Shown here: positions 62,365 to 64,000 of the stretch, one piece after another
How the letters are laid out: every line of letters starts with the position of its first letter
How positions within the stretch are numbered: position 1 is the first letter of the stretch
From: Janthinobacterium lividum
GTDB lineage: Bacteria; Pseudomonadota; Gammaproteobacteria; Burkholderiales; Burkholderiaceae_D
DNA: 64,000 bases
Direction: 5' to 3'
Assembly (NCBI RefSeq): GCF_034424625.1
Contig: NZ_CP139976.1
Span: 4,464,001-4,528,000 of the forward strand
The notes under the pieces: model-generated
Seen by the model: the letters and a program-made list of their open reading frames with translations, nothing else
Told to the model about the DNA's origin: nothing
Database searches by the model: none
Translations under genes and position numbers: made by a program

Positions 62365-63416
62365 GACTGCTGGCCCTCGCTGCTGTCGCTCTTCCCCAGC
62401 CACAGCAGCGGATTGCCGCTGGCGCGCTGGTAGCCCGCTTCGCCCACCAGCAGGTCGAGCATCAGGCTGGCAAGGTCGTCGGCCAGCGGTTCGACGTTGT
62501 AATCGTGTTCCTGGTTGAAGACCTTGCGGTAGGTGTGGCAGTCGTCGCAGGTTTCCGCGCGCGCCACCTTCTTCGGATCGTTCGCCTTGTTGGGCAATTT
62601 GTCGTCCTTTGCCGTCACGGGGTCGAACGGCGCGGCGTCGGCAGCGTCCAGGCCCTGGTAGGCGATCTTGCCATTCTGTTCGCAGGTCGAGCACTTCACG
62701 CGCACCATATGCCATTCGCTTTCGCAGATGCCGCAGTGCAGGTAGCGGTAGCCCTGCGACCCGCCGCCGATGCGGATCACGCTGGCGACGGGGTGCGAAC
62801 CGCAGACGGGGCACAGGGTGCCCGTTTCCAGGTCCGGCACGCGCGCGGCGCGCAATTCGCTGGCCGACACCGACCATAAAATTTGCAGGGCGGCCGCGAC
62901 GAACGGCGCATGCATGGGATTGAGGTTGTCGCCGTTTTCATCGAGCACGGCATCGGCGCAGGCGTCCAGCGCAGAGGCATCGAGCGCGCGCAGCTGGGCC
63001 AGCACCTGCGTCAGGCCGCCGGACAATGCCGGCTGGCTTGTCGCCGTGGCGGCCAGTTCATCGAGCAGGCTGGCAAAGATGTCGCGCCAGACGGGCGGAC
63101 GGGCGCCGCTGACGGGCAGCACGGGCATGCGGTGCTGGATGGCGCGGCGCAGCGCGTCCGGGTCGGCGGCCGGCACGGCGCCGGGCGCCAGTTTTCCCAC
63201 CACGGCGGCCTGCGCATCGGCCAGCGCGGCCATCAGCACCAGGTAGCCCTGCATGCCCGCATCGACGGGAATGCCCTTGATTTTTCCCTGCGCCAGTTCG
63301 CGCAAGCGCAAGGCGCGCGCCTTGAACAGGCTGTCAGGCTGCGGCAGCAGCAGGCGCGGAATCGCGTTGTGGTCCAGGCCTTCGATTTCGCCTGGCTGAA
63401 GAATGCGTTGTACCAA
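62361..63416 (-). CDS. fdhE: Formate dehydrogenase accessory protein FdhE
   Basis: A 351-residue cytoplasmic maturation factor for respiratory formate dehydrogenase. Four CxxC motifs form the rubredoxin-like metal site: CPVC, CGIC, CSTC and CDDC, in the usual order. Between the third and fourth pair there is an insert of about 22 residues ([20 protein letters not shown]) compared with E. coli FdhE. The N-terminal helical half and C-terminal [16 protein letters not shown] are standard. Starts 109 bp after the cytochrome b gene; first gene of the fdhE-selAB-selC unit. Confidence 0.93.
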   Translation of the reverse strand: MVQRILQPGEIEGLDHNAIPRLLLPQPDSLFKARALRLRELAQGKIKGIPVDAGMQGYLVLMAALADAQAAVVGKLAPGAVPAADPDALRRAIQHRMPVLPVSGARPPVWRDIFASLLDELAATATSQPALSGGLTQVLAQLRALDASALDACADAVLDENGDNLNPMHAPFVAAALQILWSVSASELRAARVPDLETGTLCPVCGSHPVASVIRIGGGSQGYRYLHCGICESEWHMVRVKCSTCEQNGKIAYQGLDAADAAPFDPVTAKDDKLPNKANDPKKVARAETCDDCHTYRKVFNQEHDYNVEPLADDLASLMLDLLVGEAGYQRASGNPLLWLGKSDSSEGQQS

Positions 63417-63470
63417 TGGAGTTTCCCATCAAAAAAGGGGCTGTAAAGTATTCTAATCGATAAAAAGAAA

Positions 63471-63494
63471 GGGGTCAGTCCTGGGACTGACCCC
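63471..63494. repeat. REP-like palindrome between fdh gamma gene and fdhE
   Basis: Perfect arms GGGGTCAGTCC / GGACTGACCCC around a 2-nt loop. Same general design as the palindrome at 25169-25195. It may act as an mRNA-stabilising or processing element between structural and accessory genes. Confidence 0.75.
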
Positions 63495-63525
63495 GGGTAA
63501 TGCCGGTGTCATCAATATCAAGAAC

Positions 63526-64000
63526 TTAGTCTTTTGTATTGCGAATGACAGCCTCAAACCACTTCGGATGGTGCTTGCGCGCCCAGCCGTAGGTGACGGT
63601 GCCGCGCACCATGGCGCCGATCGAACCCTTGACCCACAGTGCCGCATAGATGTGCACGATGATGGAGCAGATGATGCCAAACGCGCACACGGCATGCAGC
63701 AAGGCGGCCGCGCGGATGACGGGAATCGGGAAATAGAACGCAAAGTACGCGCGCCAGATCACGATGCCCGACAGCAGCAAGCCCACCATGCAAGCGAGCA
63801 GCACGAAGAACAGGATCTTCTGGCCGGCATTGTATTTGCCGATCTTCGGAAGCTTTTCTTCGCGGTTGTTGAGCACGTCGTCCATCTGTTTCAGCCACTG
63901 CTTGTCGCCGTCCTCGAACTTGTTGTGGTGCCAGAAGCGCACCACGAGGATCGCGAACGAGACAAACATCACCAGGCCGGCAAACGGATGCAGGATGCGC
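63526..64000 (-). CDS. fdoI: Formate dehydrogenase cytochrome b subunit (gamma), partial
   Basis: The last 158 residues of a di-heme membrane anchor; the beginning lies beyond the right edge. Visible segments are ILHPFAGLVMFVSFAILVVR and KILFFVLLACMVGLLLSGIV, the latter with a pore-type helix. AALLHAVCAFGIICSIIVHI supplies candidate heme-ligand His residues. The tail is TVTYGWARKHHPKWFEAVIR. It passes electrons from the iron-sulfur subunit to quinone. The catalytic alpha subunit with the selenocysteine codon is expected upstream, outside the window. Confidence 0.9.
   Translation of the reverse strand, partial: RILHPFAGLVMFVSFAILVVRFWHHNKFEDGDKQWLKQMDDVLNNREEKLPKIGKYNAGQKILFFVLLACMVGLLLSGIVIWRAYFAFYFPIPVIRAAALLHAVCAFGIICSIIVHIYAALWVKGSIGAMVRGTVTYGWARKHHPKWFEAVIRNTKD

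Noticed and set aside
60955..62877. N-terminally extended SelA of 640 residues
   Set aside because: The extra 171 codons lie over fdhE in another frame and have no SelA similarity; ATG 62364 coupled to the fdhE stop is the natural start.
1..64000. CRISPR arrays, insertion sequences, prophage or integrase genes
   Set aside because: No regularly spaced identical direct repeats, transposase motifs or phage structural genes were seen on either strand.

Overview
The window reads as a chromosome segment of a high-GC betaproteobacterium. Protein family content, gene orders and the intergenic repeat types fit the Oxalobacteraceae, most plausibly Janthinobacterium or a close relative. This placement is inference from gene content, since no rRNA or other taxonomic marker is present. 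There are no insertion sequences, prophage genes or CRISPR arrays. Genes are dense, with many 1-4 nt start/stop overlaps.

Layout. 1-8063 (minus) is the first 2,687 codons of a giant exported repeat protein built from DUF11-type modules; its C-terminus lies beyond the left edge. 8.6-17.1 kb holds a YceI-like lipoprotein, a LysE exporter, a 7TMR-DISM hybrid histidine kinase with receiver and Hpt domains, a secreted esterase-like hydrolase and a fusion of an acetoacetate-decarboxylase-like domain with an FAD-dependent oxidoreductase. 17.3-19.5 kb holds an HD-domain phosphohydrolase, a lone receiver protein and a 73-aa orphan. Two related ~100-bp elements with perfect DnaA boxes flank the receiver gene. 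A split chromate transporter (chrA pair) is followed by the urea ABC transporter urtABCDE (20.9-26.5 kb, minus), which has a good sigma-54 promoter match.

26.7-35.1 kb: a transglutaminase/DUF4349 pair diverges from a DUF2760-Hsp70-Hsp70(DUF3731) operon, which converges on an orphan CHASE2 protein. 35.2-41.4 kb: a serine hydrolase and an alginate-export-type porin diverge from an AcoR-like regulator that lacks its AAA+ domain. That regulator is followed by an NTF2-fused flavin monooxygenase, and the same 16-bp dyad precedes both genes. 41.5-48.8 kb: a YceI protein, then a heme-uptake and cell-surface-signalling operon of ECF sigma factor, FecR, TonB-dependent receptor, heme oxygenase and a fused DUF454-TonB protein, with two Fur boxes.

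49-58.7 kb: metNIQ with an unusually short MetN; ompW with a perfect FNR-type box; a LysR regulator; fur with its own Fur box; a MerR gene and an NAD(P)H oxidoreductase joined by a textbook MerR-type promoter; and a siaABCD-type biofilm and c-di-GMP signalling operon. 58.9-64 kb (minus) is a complete selenocysteine-insertion module (fdhE, selA, selB, selC tRNA) downstream of a formate dehydrogenase cytochrome b subunit that runs off the right edge. This implies a selenocysteine formate dehydrogenase just outside the window.

Themes are iron and heme acquisition under Fur, nitrogen-regulated urea uptake, anaerobic/formate metabolism (FNR box, sel/fdh genes), and surface attachment or biofilm control (giant repeat protein, sia operon).
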